NCBI GenBank assembly: GCA_049999805.1
Contig: JBNGIO010005929.1
Coordinates: 1-57,039, forward strand
Source: Folioceros fuciformis
Lineage: Eukaryota; Anthocerotophyta; Anthocerotopsida; Anthocerotales
Length of the DNA stretch: 57,039 bases
Reading direction: 5' to 3'
Positions 44,111 to 56,719 of the stretch are shown here, one piece after another. Numbering within the stretch: position 1 is the first letter of the stretch; each line of letters starts with the position of its first letter. The notes beneath the pieces are model-generated. The model did no database searches, had not been told where the DNA came from, and worked only from the letters and a program-made list of their open reading frames with translations. Made by a program: the position numbers and the translations under genes.

Positions 44111-47003
44111 TGTAGATGTGTTGAGTGAGAGTGTTACAAAACCCATCAGCTTGTGCAACGCATCTAAACTAGAATATGTAGAGTATATCCCAAGATATGT
44201 AGGATAATACCTGGGTTGAGGGATTCCTTATCCTCATGGGGGTATTGTTATGCTTACAGGCTATAGATGTAGGTGTGGGCTATCAATTTGAACGTAATCA
44301 ACCAGGGATAGATTTTGGGACTCATTGTTTTCTAACACGCAGCGAGCAGCTAGTGCAACGGGATGTGTGACAATTCTCATCTCACCTTGAACTAAACCTT
44401 CAATAGGGACCTTGCTGTCACCTTCGGTGTCAAGGCCTGCAAAAATGGATCCAAGTAGGGCTGGGGGAGACCTCGGATGCAAACAATAGACCAACTACCA
44501 CATTCAATTTTCCCCAAGTATAACGAGCCAACAGACGGATCCCAGGCCACTGCCACACCACTAAAACCACATACAAAAGTTCAAAACTCGTGGTACTCGT
44601 ACCTGTGATTGACTGAAGGAGATTTGAATGAGCGCACAAAGGTCTGTTCATCCCTACGGTCAGCCCATGACACGTAAAGACCGTGTCGGAACATGTAGAT
44701 TATCATGCCTTGCAGGAATTGCCAGAAGTCGAGCCTACACATCAATCAATCCTCACAATTCTATTGATTCTCACAGTTCTAGAACTTGTGCTCTACCGGA
44801 TAAGAATACACAGGCCAGGCGACAAGGAAATGCAGAGTGCGTGATATTCAACTCCATTCAATGGCAAATAACTTCACACATCAACAAAGCAGACAGATCG
44901 TTAGTTCAATTCCATTCATGGCAAACCCGCGTGGAGGTCAGATCACGACGTCGTGACTGCAAGCACACAGACTCCGAACAAAACAAGACAGAGATTAGAC
45001 ACGCAGACAAAGATTGTGACAAAGATTCCACGTAACACATCTCCTTCACAGGCGCGAGCACCCTAGGCAAATGACGCCGTCTGCCACCTGCCATGTCCAG
45101 ACCTCCTCATCAAAGCAGCAACGATCTGGCATATATCAAGCAGAGTGCGGCGGACGGCACACTTACCAGCTCTTTCTTGCTTTACGGCATATTTTCACTC
45201 CAACCATAAGTGTCCGGGCGTCTGGTGACTCCCACCATCCTTTGTTTCCGGAAGGCGCGCAAATCTGCTGGATCCCGAGACTCACAGCCTGATATGGGCC
45301 GCGGCTCGCAGTTAGTACCAGTCATATAGGCGCCATCATGAAAGGATTTGCACCGCCTGCCTCCTCATCCATTCGCCCACGACAGTCTCTGCACGCCTGG
45401 CACCACATCGCACCAATCACAGGCGTGAAACCTTACAGCTCAGCTCAGACGGGCCGCGGTTGCAACAGCCTCCCGTGACTCCACGCCTCCGAGTTACCGC
45501 CATCGTTTTTACCCTGGGTGTCTCCCCTCCCTGTCGGTTGTTGGTACAACATATAGTGGAGCTTGCGCCCCGATGCTCACTCGCTCGCTCCTGCTCTTGT
45601 CGTCAGCCACCGAGGGTCCGTGCAGCGTGCGGCTGCGGGCTGTGCTATCGCTATCGCTCTTGGTCGTGAGCCGCAAGCGCCTTCCGACTGCCTTGGTCCC
45701 GACCACTTGCTGCATTTTTTGAGCCCTCGCGTAAGTTGTGCCGATCGACGTCCTGTTACAACGTTCCTCTCTCACGAATGCGTGACGCGCTATGTGCATA
45801 TGTTTCGGTTCTGTGCCGAACTGTGTCTGTGCCTAATGCATGAATGTCAGTGTCAGAGTCCCGAGCCTGCCAGCTGCATTCGTATGTTCACGATTCGCGG
45901 AGTGAGCTGCTAAGCGTGCCGTCCGCCGCCAGCCGCACTGCGATTTTGATCCACGCCACATCGCTGTTGCTTTGCTGATCTGATAAAGAGGTCTGGATCT
46001 GGCAGATGGCAGACAGCTTCATCTGCCTTGACTGCCACTCGCCTCTGAAGTAGATGAGTCTACTTGAATTCTTTGTCTACGTGTCTGAACGATTTTTTTT
46101 CTGTTCGGAGTCTGTGTGCCTGTAGTTACGAGGTCCAAAGCAGCGCGTTTCACCGGAATTTGCATTCCTGGATGAGTAGTTCAATGTCTTGCTTGTCCTC
46201 GAATTGAAAGATCTGACCTGAACTCACCGCGGGTTTGCCACGACCGTCAATTGAACTAACGATCTATTTGCTTTCTTGGAGTTGTGGAATGATTTGTCAG
46301 TGCCTGGAGTTGAAATCAAGAGACATCCACTTGAACGAGTGTCCGAATCTCTGGATCCATGAAAAGATCTTCTGAACATATGGCTTAGAAGTTGGGAAAG
46401 TTCTGGACCTCGTGTTTCAAGTTAGCTTTCCGGATTGCAGACTGCGTTCCTGCACTTGAGATACGTCATTTGTAATCAGCTTCATTGCGCTTACTGTTGT
46501 CATCCCGGATAGTTAAACTTTTTGAGCTTAAGCTCGGTTGTCCGTCATCCAGATGCTGTGCCTGCACGCTCTCCGCATCTTCGCGTCGCCTGGCCTTGCC
46601 TGTAATTTGCTTCTTGATCCGGTAGAGTCCAGCTGGAACTGTGAGGATTGATGTGCAGGCTGCATTTACGGCAATTCCTGCTATCCATGATCCGCTACCT
46701 GTTCCCGCAGACCTTTACATTTTGTAGTGTGCCATTGGCTGACCCTAGGACCGAACGGATACAAAAAAGTGCGCTGCTGCAGGTCGAATGATTTGTCAAA
46801 GTCCGAAAACTTCGTTGACAGTCTATTCCACGGGTGAAGAACACTGGAATAAGTGCACAACGGCTAAAATCATCTTGCTGGCTATCTTGAAGATGTGATT
46901 GTATGTAGCTTTGCGTGCCCATTTTAAGTTGATCGCGGTCCCATGCTGTGTGCGCAGGTGCAGAGTAAGTAGTACGCGCGAGCTGGGAGCACCTCAGACG
47001 CTT
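44111..47003. other. Intergenic and 5' flank of the CCCH zinc-finger gene
   Basis: No recognised gene. A minus-strand ORF at 44261-44494 and a plus ORF at 44628-45035 match nothing I know. The region 45.4-47.0 kb is probably promoter and 5' leader of the CCCH gene; a splice-acceptor-like TGTGTGCGCAG near 46950 suggests a leader intron. Confidence 0.4.
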
Positions 47004-49149
47004 ATGGATATGTCGAAAGCTCTGGCAGCAAACATGAACTCAGCCAACTGCAACTCAGTTATGCTGAATGACCTGCAGCAGCTTGAATTTGCTCTGCAGT
47101 CTAATCTTTTCAAGTCGGATTCTGCGAGCTACTGTGCCCGATGTGACCCGGAGATTCGAAGGCTCGAGGCGCAGCTGCATGAAAGCCTGGCTAATCAAGA
47201 TGCTCTTGGGGCAGAGCTCCGGTGGGCACTGGAGAGCAAGCTTGCAGCTGAGCTGTCTCTTGCCGAGCATTTGACACATACTAGGTCCCTTATTGACAGC
47301 TTGGGCAATACAACACCACGAGGTCCCCTTGGCTGGATGCCTGCAACTTCACCACCTGATCAGGACGAGGATTCTCTTAGCCTCTTTTCTCAGCCGCTTA
47401 TTTCCTCTCCAATGAAGGATGATTATCGCCATGAGAATGGGAAGCACTGCGATGAAGTAACCAAGGAGCTGGAGATGCAGCTGGCGAGAATGTCTTTCCA
47501 GTTTCAGACACTAGCGGAATGCTATAGCCTGACTGCCCATCGTCTGCAGCAGGCACAGACTGAAGTTTACAAGCTCAACCGTGAGAATCTTGAGCTCCAA
47601 GCTGCAAATGGAGAGCTTATAAAGGGCTATCGCTTGAAGGAACGACAGCTGCAACAAGTTCTGCTGGACAGGACTGCGTTCGACATGCCTGGGACAGAAT
47701 TCAGCATGTCGGCTCTGCCCCTAAGTTATGGCAATACTCCACCGATGAGCGAGGAAACATTCAGCCATGTGAACTCGCCAGAGCTCAAACAGGGTATGCG
47801 CCATTCAGATGCTGCCGACAATGCTCCGTCCAAAGGTGGGCCAGGCTCCTATTCCGGAGGTCGAGGTCGTGAGCACCAAGACCAGACAACCGCTTTGTCT
47901 CAGCTGTCCATTGCCGACAACTCTACTGCAGCTGATACCAAGACCTTGCCACCTTCTACACTCCAGCATGGGAGGGTTCTCTCTGAAAGAACGAACATAT
48001 CCAATCTGGTCATTCCGAAGCGAGACTTCAAGACATGGTATTTGCCAAGCAAGTTTCCTTCTCGTGACCATCAGCAGTTTGATTCCCCTGGTGCCGCAAG
48101 TGTATGTGCCATGAAAGCCAACGCAGAATCTGTTCCAACAGTTGCAACGTTGCCAGCAAGATCCTTGTGTGAGGATTTGACTCAGTCAACAGATTGCACA
48201 GTTGTGCTGGATACTGATCCTCTGATCCTTAACTCGAAGCCTGCAACTATCAGCGAGGGGAGTGGCAGCAAGGTCCATGGATCCGTCATGTTGCCTAAAA
48301 GCATCTCGATTCGTGCCAGTGGTACGTCTGTTGTGACAGTGATGGCCAATTTATCTTGTCAGACCAAGAAGAAGAGATCAGTCTCTCCTGAGAGTACTGA
48401 CAGCATCCAGAGTCTTGTTTTGTCACCAGTCTCTCCACTTCGACCTCATCGACTTCGGCTGTCGCCAATGATGGGCAGAGAAGTATGACGAAGTCATTAC
48501 CTTCAATCAGGAGTAGCCCAGGGCATGCACGTTCATGACTGATGATGTCAGATCCTCAGTTAGGGATGCGTTAGTCCGGTCCACCCTGTTTGCGCTTGAT
48601 CCTGTAGCCTCGTAGACTTGCAGTCTGAAGTCTCTGACAATGCTGGTGATGTTCACCGACTTGGTGCTGGCTTTTAGGTTTATCTTGGAGTCAGTCTGTA
48701 TGGATCATAGCAGGGGGCGGTTTGTCACAAGGAGAACATCGTATAACAAAGGATGAGTCGGTTGTGCCACCATGCACAAACTGTCTGGTCTATATAATAG
48801 AAGTCTGTGCGATTCTGACCTCAAATGTATCATGTGAATGCAGGAACTGCTTACTTCAGATTCTGCAGGAAAGGAAGGAAGTGATAACGACCAAGTGGAG
48901 TGCGATGTGTTCGATCAGGGCATGTACAAAACAGAGCTGTGCAACAAGTGGCAGGAAGGTGGGCATTGTCCGTATGGAAATCGTTGTCAGTTTGCACACG
49001 GCGTCGATGAGCTCCGTCCTGTACTTCGCCATCCCCGATACAAAACTGAGCTGTGTCGTATGGTTGCTAATGGCGACAAGTGCCCCTATGGACATCGTTG
49101 TCATTTTCGGCATTCAATGACGAAAGAAGAGCGAGCCTCTCTGCTGTGA
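47004..49149 (+). CDS. Tandem CCCH zinc-finger protein (TTP/TIS11-type; C3H14/C3H15-like)
   Basis: mRNA-binding protein of the tandem zinc-finger class; plant C3H14/C3H15 homologues bind AU-rich or related 3' UTR elements and affect wall thickening and anther development. Exons 47004-48482 and 48844-49149 are in phase 0 (donor GAA|GTATGA, acceptor AATGCAG), giving 594 aa. The ATG at 47004 is the first conserved Met; the frame is open upstream. The N-terminal half has Leu/Glu/Gln-rich coiled-coil stretches at about 60-120 and 155-225, then a Ser/Pro-rich region. A conserved [10 protein letters not shown] block follows, as in C3H14. Two C-x8-C-x5-C-x3-H fingers lie at residues 526-545 and 564-583, each led by Y-K-T-E-L and spaced 18 residues apart, all Cys/His present. 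It probably acts in mRNA decay. Confidence 0.9.
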
Positions 49150-49511
49150 ACCTGCGAGGAACAAGCAAGCGTCTCTTATATATAATATTTCACCTCTATG
49201 TGAGTTAATAGTCGTCTATTTCTTTATAGGACCCTATTTCTTTATAGGAAAATCTGTAGTTTCCCTCCAGAAATGGAGGTTTAATCTCTTTATGTTGTTG
49301 CCCACTTACCTACTCGGGAAAGGCCCCCACCCACCCCTAGATAACTTTGGTAGTCTACTTAGTAGTCTATATACTTTAGTTGCTGTTTTATTGGCACATC
49401 TTTTTAGGCATTCCTCGAGATCCCAATTTGTAAACAAATCAGAGAGTGCTATGTATGTCCAGGATCCGTTGTAGGTGATGTCAGCCCTTTCTAATCGGCA
49501 TCATGTCGTAC
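49150..49511. other. Intergenic: CCCH 3' flank and uS4 promoter
   Basis: The left part is the 3' flank of the CCCH gene, with T-rich and TATATA-like sequence; the right part belongs to the ribosomal protein promoter. Nothing else seen. Confidence 0.5.
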
Positions 49512-49518
49512 ATATAAA
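49512..49518 (+). promoter_or_regulatory. TATA box of the uS4 ribosomal protein gene
   Basis: TATAAAA lies 168 bp upstream of the start codon, with a pyrimidine-rich TTCTTCTG start-site-like string about 35 bp downstream. Confidence 0.5.
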
Positions 49519-49679
49519 ACCGGGTGAACCTCCAACATAGGGTTCTTCTGTACTTAAGGCCCAAGCGCGTTTGTCTCTGTCTTTCTCGAGTTGGAGTCCC
49601 TGCGAGAGCCACCGGCGATAGGTTTTGGCGCTTGGGTCTTCGATTGCCTCAGGCCGGTCGTAGTGAATCTGGAGTAGCC

Positions 49680-50527
49680 ATGGTGCACGTTGCTTTTTAC
49701 CGGAATTATGGGAAGACGTTCAAGAAGCCGCGGAGGCCGTTCGAGAAGGAGCGGCTGGATGCGGAGCTGAAGCTGGTCGGCGAGTATGGCCTGCGCAATA
49801 AGCGTGAGCTGTGGCGTGTTCAGTACGCCCTGAACCGTATCAGGAACAATGCCCGCATGCTGCTAACATTGGATGAGAAGAGCACGCGCCGCATCTTCGA
49901 AGGAGAGGCTTTACTCCGGCGCATGAACAGGTAGATCTCTGATGGATGGGATCAGGAGAACTGCGATGGATAGGGATCAGCAGACCTCTGATGGATTGTA
50001 TCTAACTGAAGAAACACTTCCCTGCAACTCCGCACCCTAACGGATGCTCATGCTGGGTCCGGGCGATTAGGGTTTTATTTTGTTATGGACCGCGGTTCAG
50101 GAATACTGGCTGGGTCTTTTGTCGTCTGTTTGTGTGTTGTTTTGGAGCTGAGCACATTTTCCAATTTTTTTCCTTCTGCAGGTATGGCTTGCTGGATGAG
50201 AGCCAGAACAAGCTCGATTACGTGTTGGCCCTGACGGTAGAGAACTTTCTGGAGCGACGGCTGCAGACCTTGGTGTTCAAGTCTGGTATGGCCAAGTCAA
50301 TCCATCATGCCCGTGTGTTGATCAAGCAGAGGCACATCAGAGTCGGCAAGCAGATTGTGGATGTGGCCTCGTTCCTTGTCCGCGTGGATTCTCAAAAGCA
50401 CATCGATTTTGCTCTGTCAAGTCCGCTGGGTGGTGGGCGACCTGGGCGAGTGAGGAGGAAGAACATCAAGGCTGCCTCCAAGAAGGCCGCCGGTGGCGCC
50501 GGAGACGAGGAGGAAGATGATGAGTAG
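49680..50527 (+). CDS. RPS9: 40S ribosomal protein uS4 (RPS9), 198 aa
   Basis: Small-subunit ribosomal protein near the mRNA entry site; binds 18S rRNA through an S4 domain. Exons 49680-49930 and 50182-50527 (phase 2 junction AG|G coding Arg in R-R-M-N-R-Y-G-L-L). The sequence follows the plant family almost without gaps: [20 protein letters not shown] at the start, [20 protein letters not shown], the S4-domain [16 protein letters not shown], and an acidic C-terminus after G-G-G-R-P-G-R-V. The start ATG is followed by G. Length matches the plant family. Confidence 0.97.
50067..50075 (-). promoter_or_regulatory. Telo-box in uS4 intron 1
   Basis: TTAGGGTTT (AAACCCTAA on the other strand) near the middle of the only intron. 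Telo-boxes are enriched near plant translation-machinery genes and support expression in dividing cells. A role here is inference. Confidence 0.4.
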
Positions 50528-52068
50528 GTTGGACCCTAAAGGGTTTAGCTCGGGGTTTGTTTCAAGCAACTTGTGTTCTGTGCAAGGCTGCTTTTTCCAT
50601 ATGAGATTTTTCTCTTATTAGCGAATTGTAAGCCCGCTACGTGGGTGGATTGTCTCTTCCCTTCGGCATTTGTTTCCTCTGTTTTAAGGGGAAGTCGGAT
50701 GAGTCAATTGAGCATCCCGGATATCCATCTTGTATTTTCTTCCTCTCATTCTGTAGCTTGCGAGCCATCCCGAGGCAGGAAAAGAGCCATGCCATGATGG
50801 CCAATGATCGTGAAGGGCAGTCTCAAGAGCCAAGCCATGGTCTGCGTCTATGTGTAAGGAGCTTGTCTCTGAACAGGTCGATGTCCGCACTGGCTCGTAA
50901 AGACCAAGACCCGACTCGACATAAGATGCGCTCAGAAACGCAAGGTAGGCACTATCGAGGAGACGCATCCAATCAGGAGAACTTTGATGTCGCAAAACCT
51001 TGTCTCCATGGTTGCAGCTCACTTGGCAATGACAGGGCTGCTAGTGGTCGGACCTGAGGTTGGCACACCATGAGTGCGGCTTTGACATGCAGCTACGCAT
51101 GAGGAACAAGCGATTGTAAAGGGTTCTTCTTGCAAGTTAAGCGCACACACACATAATATTTAATGGTGAGGTTGGTACTTTAGAACATGGTTGGTTAGTC
51201 TCAACTTGCATGACAAAGATATAACGATATTCTTTCTCTCAAGAATCATCAAAACTCATTATGGAAATAGCTAACCCTTTGTCATCCCCATGATATTGAG
51301 TACATACACTATAATGAATATCAATCATCCCAACTATAAAACATGAAAACCTCATCTTACAAGTGGGGTCTATAAGACAGCTATGATGTCTTAATAGAAG
51401 GGTTTAAGACATAGGTGTGGAGGTTGCCTAACAGCTTTAGTGAAGAGTGTGTGTTAATGGTTATTTTAGAATCCGTTTATATTATATTGCATCTTGAATT
51501 TATTGTCATACGTGCAAAGCCATTTTTTTAGCTTACAAGAAGTTTTTCTTATCATAAGGGTTGCCATCATAGCTATCTAAAGAGATTCAACCAAATGAAG
51601 ACATACTCACAAGAATGGCATGATTAAGCATCCTAAGCTTAATACATACACTTGGATCAATACTTACATGGGTCCCCAAAGGGAAAGATGCTCTTCATGC
51701 AAATTGACAACGTTATGCAAAGCTTTTATTATGTTTGTGTGATCTTAGCTATCTCTATCATGTTATTAGTTGTTAAGTATCTTAGTCGGGAGGCAGCTAG
51801 GTTCACCATGCTACAAGTTGTTAGGTATTGAGTCCAATGATAGAAATCCATTAATAGTGGACTGTAATAAATGTCTTCACAATGGTACAAGTTGTTAAGG
51901 TTTCAAATCCTTTCATAGAAATCCATCAGATGGCACCCATGCCACATGGCTTATGCCCTTGATGCAGGTAGCATATTGAAGCTCTTACTATGTTGTTGTG
52001 ATCCTAGCATATTCCTATCATGGTAATAGTCGCAAAAGTATATACCAAGTCCCATGATGCAAATGCAT
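50528..52068. other. AT-rich intergenic stretch
   Basis: It starts with the uS4 3' flank. ORFs at 50573-51057 resemble no family. From about 51.1 kb it is AT-rich with no coding signal; weakly repeated CATAGAAATCCAT strings appear at 51.8-51.95 kb. Confidence 0.4.
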
Positions 52069-52640
52069 CCTTCATGGACTTCGATAAATCGCAAGCTTGG
52101 CTTGTCTGTAGAGATCCGTCCTCAGTGGACTTCAATACATGGCACAGGTGACCTACCTACCTACACAAATAAATTCATCCTTCATGGACTTTAATGGATG
52201 GCATGAGTGACCTAACTACATTCAAAAATCTGATCTTCATGGACGTTTGATGGATAGCACACGTGACCTACCTACATAAAGAATTCGGTCTTCATGAACT
52301 TGGATGGTTGGTAAGTGACTTACCTACATAGAGAATCCGGCCTTCATGGACTTTTTATGGCTGGCACCAATGACCTACCTACCTACATGAAGAAATTCAT
52401 CCTTGGTGAACCTGAATGGAAGGCACCAATGGACTATTTTAAATCCATCTGAATGGAAGGCACCAATGGACTATTTTAATCCATCTGAATGGAAGGCACC
52501 AATGGACTATTTTAAATCCATCCTTCCATCCTTACTCAACTTCTATGGAAGACACTAATTGCCTACCCATGGGAATCAATCCTTAGTGGACTTTGGTAAA
52601 CAAAAATGGTGTAAGCCCGTTCTTGGTGGACATTAATAAA
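52069..52640. repeat. Degenerate minisatellite (~55-65 bp) with nested 36/37-bp triplication
   Basis: Imperfect units of the form TCATCCTTCATGGACTTTAATGG, then TGGCA, then GTGACCTACCTACAT recur about seven to nine times. Inside it, from 52412 to about 52520, a 36-37-bp unit (CTGAATGGAAGGCACCAATGG, then ACTATTTTAAATCCAT) occurs three times almost identically, at 52412, 52449 and 52485. Confidence 0.8.
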
Positions 52641-53317
52641 TGATGGGCTACTTGCATTATTACTGCACACATGCCTTTTTGTCTCTCTAATCACAATATG
52701 GGAGTGGGAGAGGTATGTGAAGGGGCAATGGTTATCTAAGGCATTACAGGCTATTAAAATTCAGGTATAATATCTCTCCACTTAAAAAGGATGATAAGAC
52801 TAAAACAACCTTGCCTTTATTATTTTACTTAAATTATTATAATTTCTGACTCCATTCCAGACGCTAATGTATGGTCTGAACATGCAAACCGGACCCGAAG
52901 AGCCCGTCTTATTAGGCCTACTACTGATGCAGTGGGCCCACATTCATCAGTTTGTAAGGCAGTGTAGCCTTTGGCAGTCGGACACCTTTGAGAGGACAGT
53001 CGAGATACGAACCGGCGTATGGGTCAGGTATAGGTGCCAAATTGTTTCAAAAAGTGAAAAGCGTCCCATTGCAGCCCCAATTCTCGACCACAAACCTTCC
53101 ACTTATGTAACTTCATTCATAAACCATGACGTTAACTGTGGGGAACAAGTCATCACAACATCGCGTCACCATGTCCTAAAATCCTACAACCACTCGTCAC
53201 CCAAATTCCTAGACTGCTGAGCGGAAAGTGCCTTCAAAACCCAACACTTTCTCCTCCGTGTGCGGGTACAGCTGAACCAGCACAATTTGTCACCTAATGT
53301 AGTTTGCCGAATTTCGA
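52641..53317. other. Intergenic: 3' flank of the glucose transporter
   Basis: No recognised gene. The plus ORF at 52867-53220 matches nothing I know. The part near 53317 is the transporter 3' UTR. Confidence 0.4.
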
Positions 53318-56300
53318 CTATACTGATGGGCAAAGAGCACGTTGGATGTCCTCCAAGGACTTGCCCTTGGTCTCCGTCACGAAGTTGGAGACATAGAGGA
53401 CGGCGAGAAAGCACACAACGGAAAAGCATAAGTATACGCCGGACACACCCACCAGCTCCACGAATGGCAAGAACAACAATCCAATTCCAAAGTTCACGAA
53501 CTGCACAAAGAAACAGATGATCAGGTCAGTTGCTGTATCACGTGAAAGGAAGATGGAATTCAACAATACAGGAGGTGATATGTCTGGTGAGGAGAGTACC
53601 CAGTGTACTCCCAACGACAAGGAAACAGCCTTCGCACGGATTTTTCCAGGAAAGATTTCAGGCAGCAGTAGGGCTGGAACTGGACCGGCTCCCAAAGAGA
53701 AAGCCAGGATATAGCTAGACGGGGAAGCAAAGCATTAGCATTAAGCTAGCATCATAGCAGATTCTCACAAACTAATATTCCACGCCCCTGATTGACAGGG
53801 ATTTGACAAGCAGGAGCAAGCAATACTTACAACACTGTCCCGATAATCGCAAGATATCCTGAATATGATGCGAGAGCAGACCAAGAAAGTCCCAAGGAGA
53901 GAACAAGCATTGAGACAGCCTGAATTCACCGACACCATCAGTACTACCCTTACAAATAGCAGACGCCCTCCTACAGGGACAAGCCAAAGGACAGCGGTGA
54001 GATAATCAGCGAATGAAAACTCTGGAGGGATCTTCACTCACCATTCCCGAGAAGCTTGTCAGCAGCAATGACTTCCGGCCCTGCTTATCCATCAAGTAAG
54101 AAGCGACAAGAGTACCTGCCCACACATTTGACACACACAACAGACCAAGGGTGTAGTAAAACCTATTAACATGGGCTTTGTGGTCAGAGGGAGTAGAATG
54201 CTGTGTGCAGCGAAGCAAGCAGTCTTACCAATGACATTAAATGCCCCCACGGCAGCACTGGCTAGGACATCAGAGGTGATGCCCGCACTCCTGAACACCG
54301 TGGTAGAAAAGTACACCACCGCATTGATGCCTGCTAATTGTTGAAGAAGAAATAGGAATATCCCGACACTGACAACTGCTCGCACACAAAATGAAGAGGA
54401 TATCATGAAAAGTTCTGTAAACAGCACCTTGTAGCAAAACTGTGTGGAGTGCAAAGGGACTAGTGGGAAGAGTGAAGGTGCTAACAAGAGACCTTTGCGA
54501 TATCGTGTACTTGCAAGATCTGTCCAGCTAGCATCCTCATTGCCGTCAGCAGTGCCAGATGCCGTCAGCTCTGCCATGGCTTCTTCTACCCTAGAGCTCC
54601 CCCAGAGCCGTCCAATTGCGTTTTCAGCTTCAGGAAACTTTTTAGCCTGTACGTACAGTGGGGACACATCAGAATTCAAACTAGTTCCCCCATGAGTGGC
54701 ACTTGCATTTTAAAGCATTGACACAAGAGCAGGCACAATTACCTTGTACAGCCAGTGTGGACTCTCCGGACACCAGGACATTCCCACAGCAAGCAGAACA
54801 GCTGGTACAACAGCCAGTGCAAACATGCCTCGCCACCTGAGACAGAAGCACAAAGTCAAATCATCTACAAGGCTCACAGGTCCCAAATTCAGGGAATCAT
54901 AGTTCAAGCTGTGGAAAAACACTCACAAAACAAGTAAAAGAGAAAACAAATGTTCTCAAAAGAAGAGAGGGGAATGTACCAGGATGGACTTCCTGCGAGG
55001 GGTAAACCAGCAACAAGTGCAAACAATATGCCAAAACAGATGCAAAGCTGGTTCCACGATCCAAGTGTTCCACGAATGTCTGTAGGAGAAATCTGGATTG
55101 CAACAACAAGCAATAGGTACAACACCATCAATTCTAGCTGGATGTGCAAATGTGACACATATGAGCACAAAGAAGAGAATGACAAAGCATGTGCACCTCA
55201 GAGATGTACAGTGGCACAATAGCAGAAGAAACTCCGATCCCAAGCCCCGCAAGAGTCCGTCCAATAACCATTGGGACCCAATTGCTTGCAGTCGCACTGA
55301 AGCGAACTTCATCTTAGTGCAGGCACGTCAGACAAAGCAACAGCGAACCATAAAATCCACTAACCAGGATATCTATACGTATAAATGACATCTTCAGCAC
55401 GAAAGAACTGTCGAGATAATATGCAAGTAACAGGGACCGACTCATACCTGAGAATGGTGCCAACGATAAGAGGGATTGCATTTAGTTGAAAGGTGCGTGT
55501 GCGACCAAAGTTGTCTGCCAAATTGCCTCCTATCAAGGAGCCAAAAAAAGCTCCTGCCAGCGTTGAGCTGACAACGGCCCCTGGTTGCCAGCAGGGTGAG
55601 CCAAAGATAAAGCTTCAGTCAGCACATCAACATTCACGCCGAACCTCAACACGAATAGACATCACACAAAGAGCAATGTCCTGCAACAAAAACTCTGAAA
55701 ACATGTACCTTTAATCAGAGTGCTACCAGAGAAGCCAAGGTCCTTAGCAAGGTAGTCCATGGCACCGTTGACTACCCTGAATACGCAGACGTAAACGAGA
55801 TATCATTCCTAGGACTCAGTAGTCCTTGATGACTGATTAAGCATGCAGGCATTTCGGCAGCACCCAAAGCCAGTGGCTGCAAAACTGTGGCAACCCAGTG
55901 AAAACATCCGGGTCAATCACTTCACCGATGAAAACTCACCCAAGGTGATAGCCAAAAAGGACAGCTCCCAAACAGGCCACGATGACCGGAGGATAGACAG
56001 ATGCTCCTGTTGACCGCTTTCTTGCAGTGACCAACTCTCCATGTTCCTCTGCAAGATGATGGAAGTCAGATCTCCACAAACTGTGTCAAGTGCACACAAA
56101 CTAGTCCACGAACAATCATGAATGACCCAATGCTCGTCTAGTCCATTTTTGACATAATCGTGTTTCAGGCCTGGGGCACTTGGGGATGCTGTCTAGCAGA
56201 AAACCATGTTAACGACACCATGACCAGCATACGGGGCCGCGGGGACGACTTTTCTGCCTCCTTCACCTGCTAACTTTTCCGGTTCTACCTCACTCCAGAC

Positions 56301-56719
56301 GTCCGCACAATCTCACAACCTCCATCAGTAGGTGGAGCAACAAGAAGACGGGCAATCAGGGACTTCTCGCAAGGCGTAAAATACGAGGCCTTCTCACTAC
56401 ATGCAATCCTCCTCGTGAGGTGTTATAGGTAGAGACCAGCAGCAGCCTGCGCGACGATAGTTGAGACGCGCTTATGCGATAACTTTCTTGATGCGATTAG
56501 CCCCCCCTCCGACATCCCGATGCCCAGGGGGACCCCCAAATGCGATGCTCTAATCGGACTCCCTTCCTTGCCCCCGACACTCTGTACTAGCAGAGGTTTG
56601 ACATGAGAGCTGCTCCTGCTCACTCGAAAGCGGATACGACCTGCTCCCCAAGCACGGTGATGTAACAGGCTCGCAGTCGGTCCCAAATTGGCCGCGCTGC
56701 TGACGGACAAAGTCTGCAT
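53318..56719 (-). CDS. pGlcT: Plastidic glucose transporter (pGlcT), 13 exons, 554 aa
   Basis: Major-facilitator sugar transporter of the plastid inner envelope that exports glucose from starch breakdown. Exons (minus): 56437-56719, 55940-56048, 55709-55776, 55448-55580, 55197-55296, 54980-55092, 54743-54836, 54493-54646, 54229-54378, 54042-54115, 53831-53919, 53600-53714, 53318-53500; every junction is GT-AG and in phase. Residues 1-94 are Ser/Arg/Ala-rich with few acids, as in a plastid transit peptide. Family blocks: V-A-C-L-G-A-V-L-F-G-Y-H-L-G (first helix), G-R-T-R-T-F, S-A-I-V-P-L-Y-I-S-E, C-P-E-S-P-H-W-L-Y-K (usual PESPRWL has Arg where this has His), Q-Q-L-A-G-I-N-A-V-V-Y-F-S-T, G-R-K-S-L-L-L-T-S, G-P-V-P-A-L-L-L-P-E-I-F-P, and V-T-E-T-K-G-K-S-L-E at the end. 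Complete and apparently functional. Confidence 0.95.

Noticed and set aside
44261-44651. Minus-strand frames that look mildly protein-like
   Set aside because: No recognisable family, no closing splice sites, and they lie next to transposon remnants; left unassigned.
46899-47003. Upstream extension of the CCCH frame
   Set aside because: It has no ATG (opens with TTG), contains a likely splice acceptor, and reads without conserved features, so the start was set at 47004.
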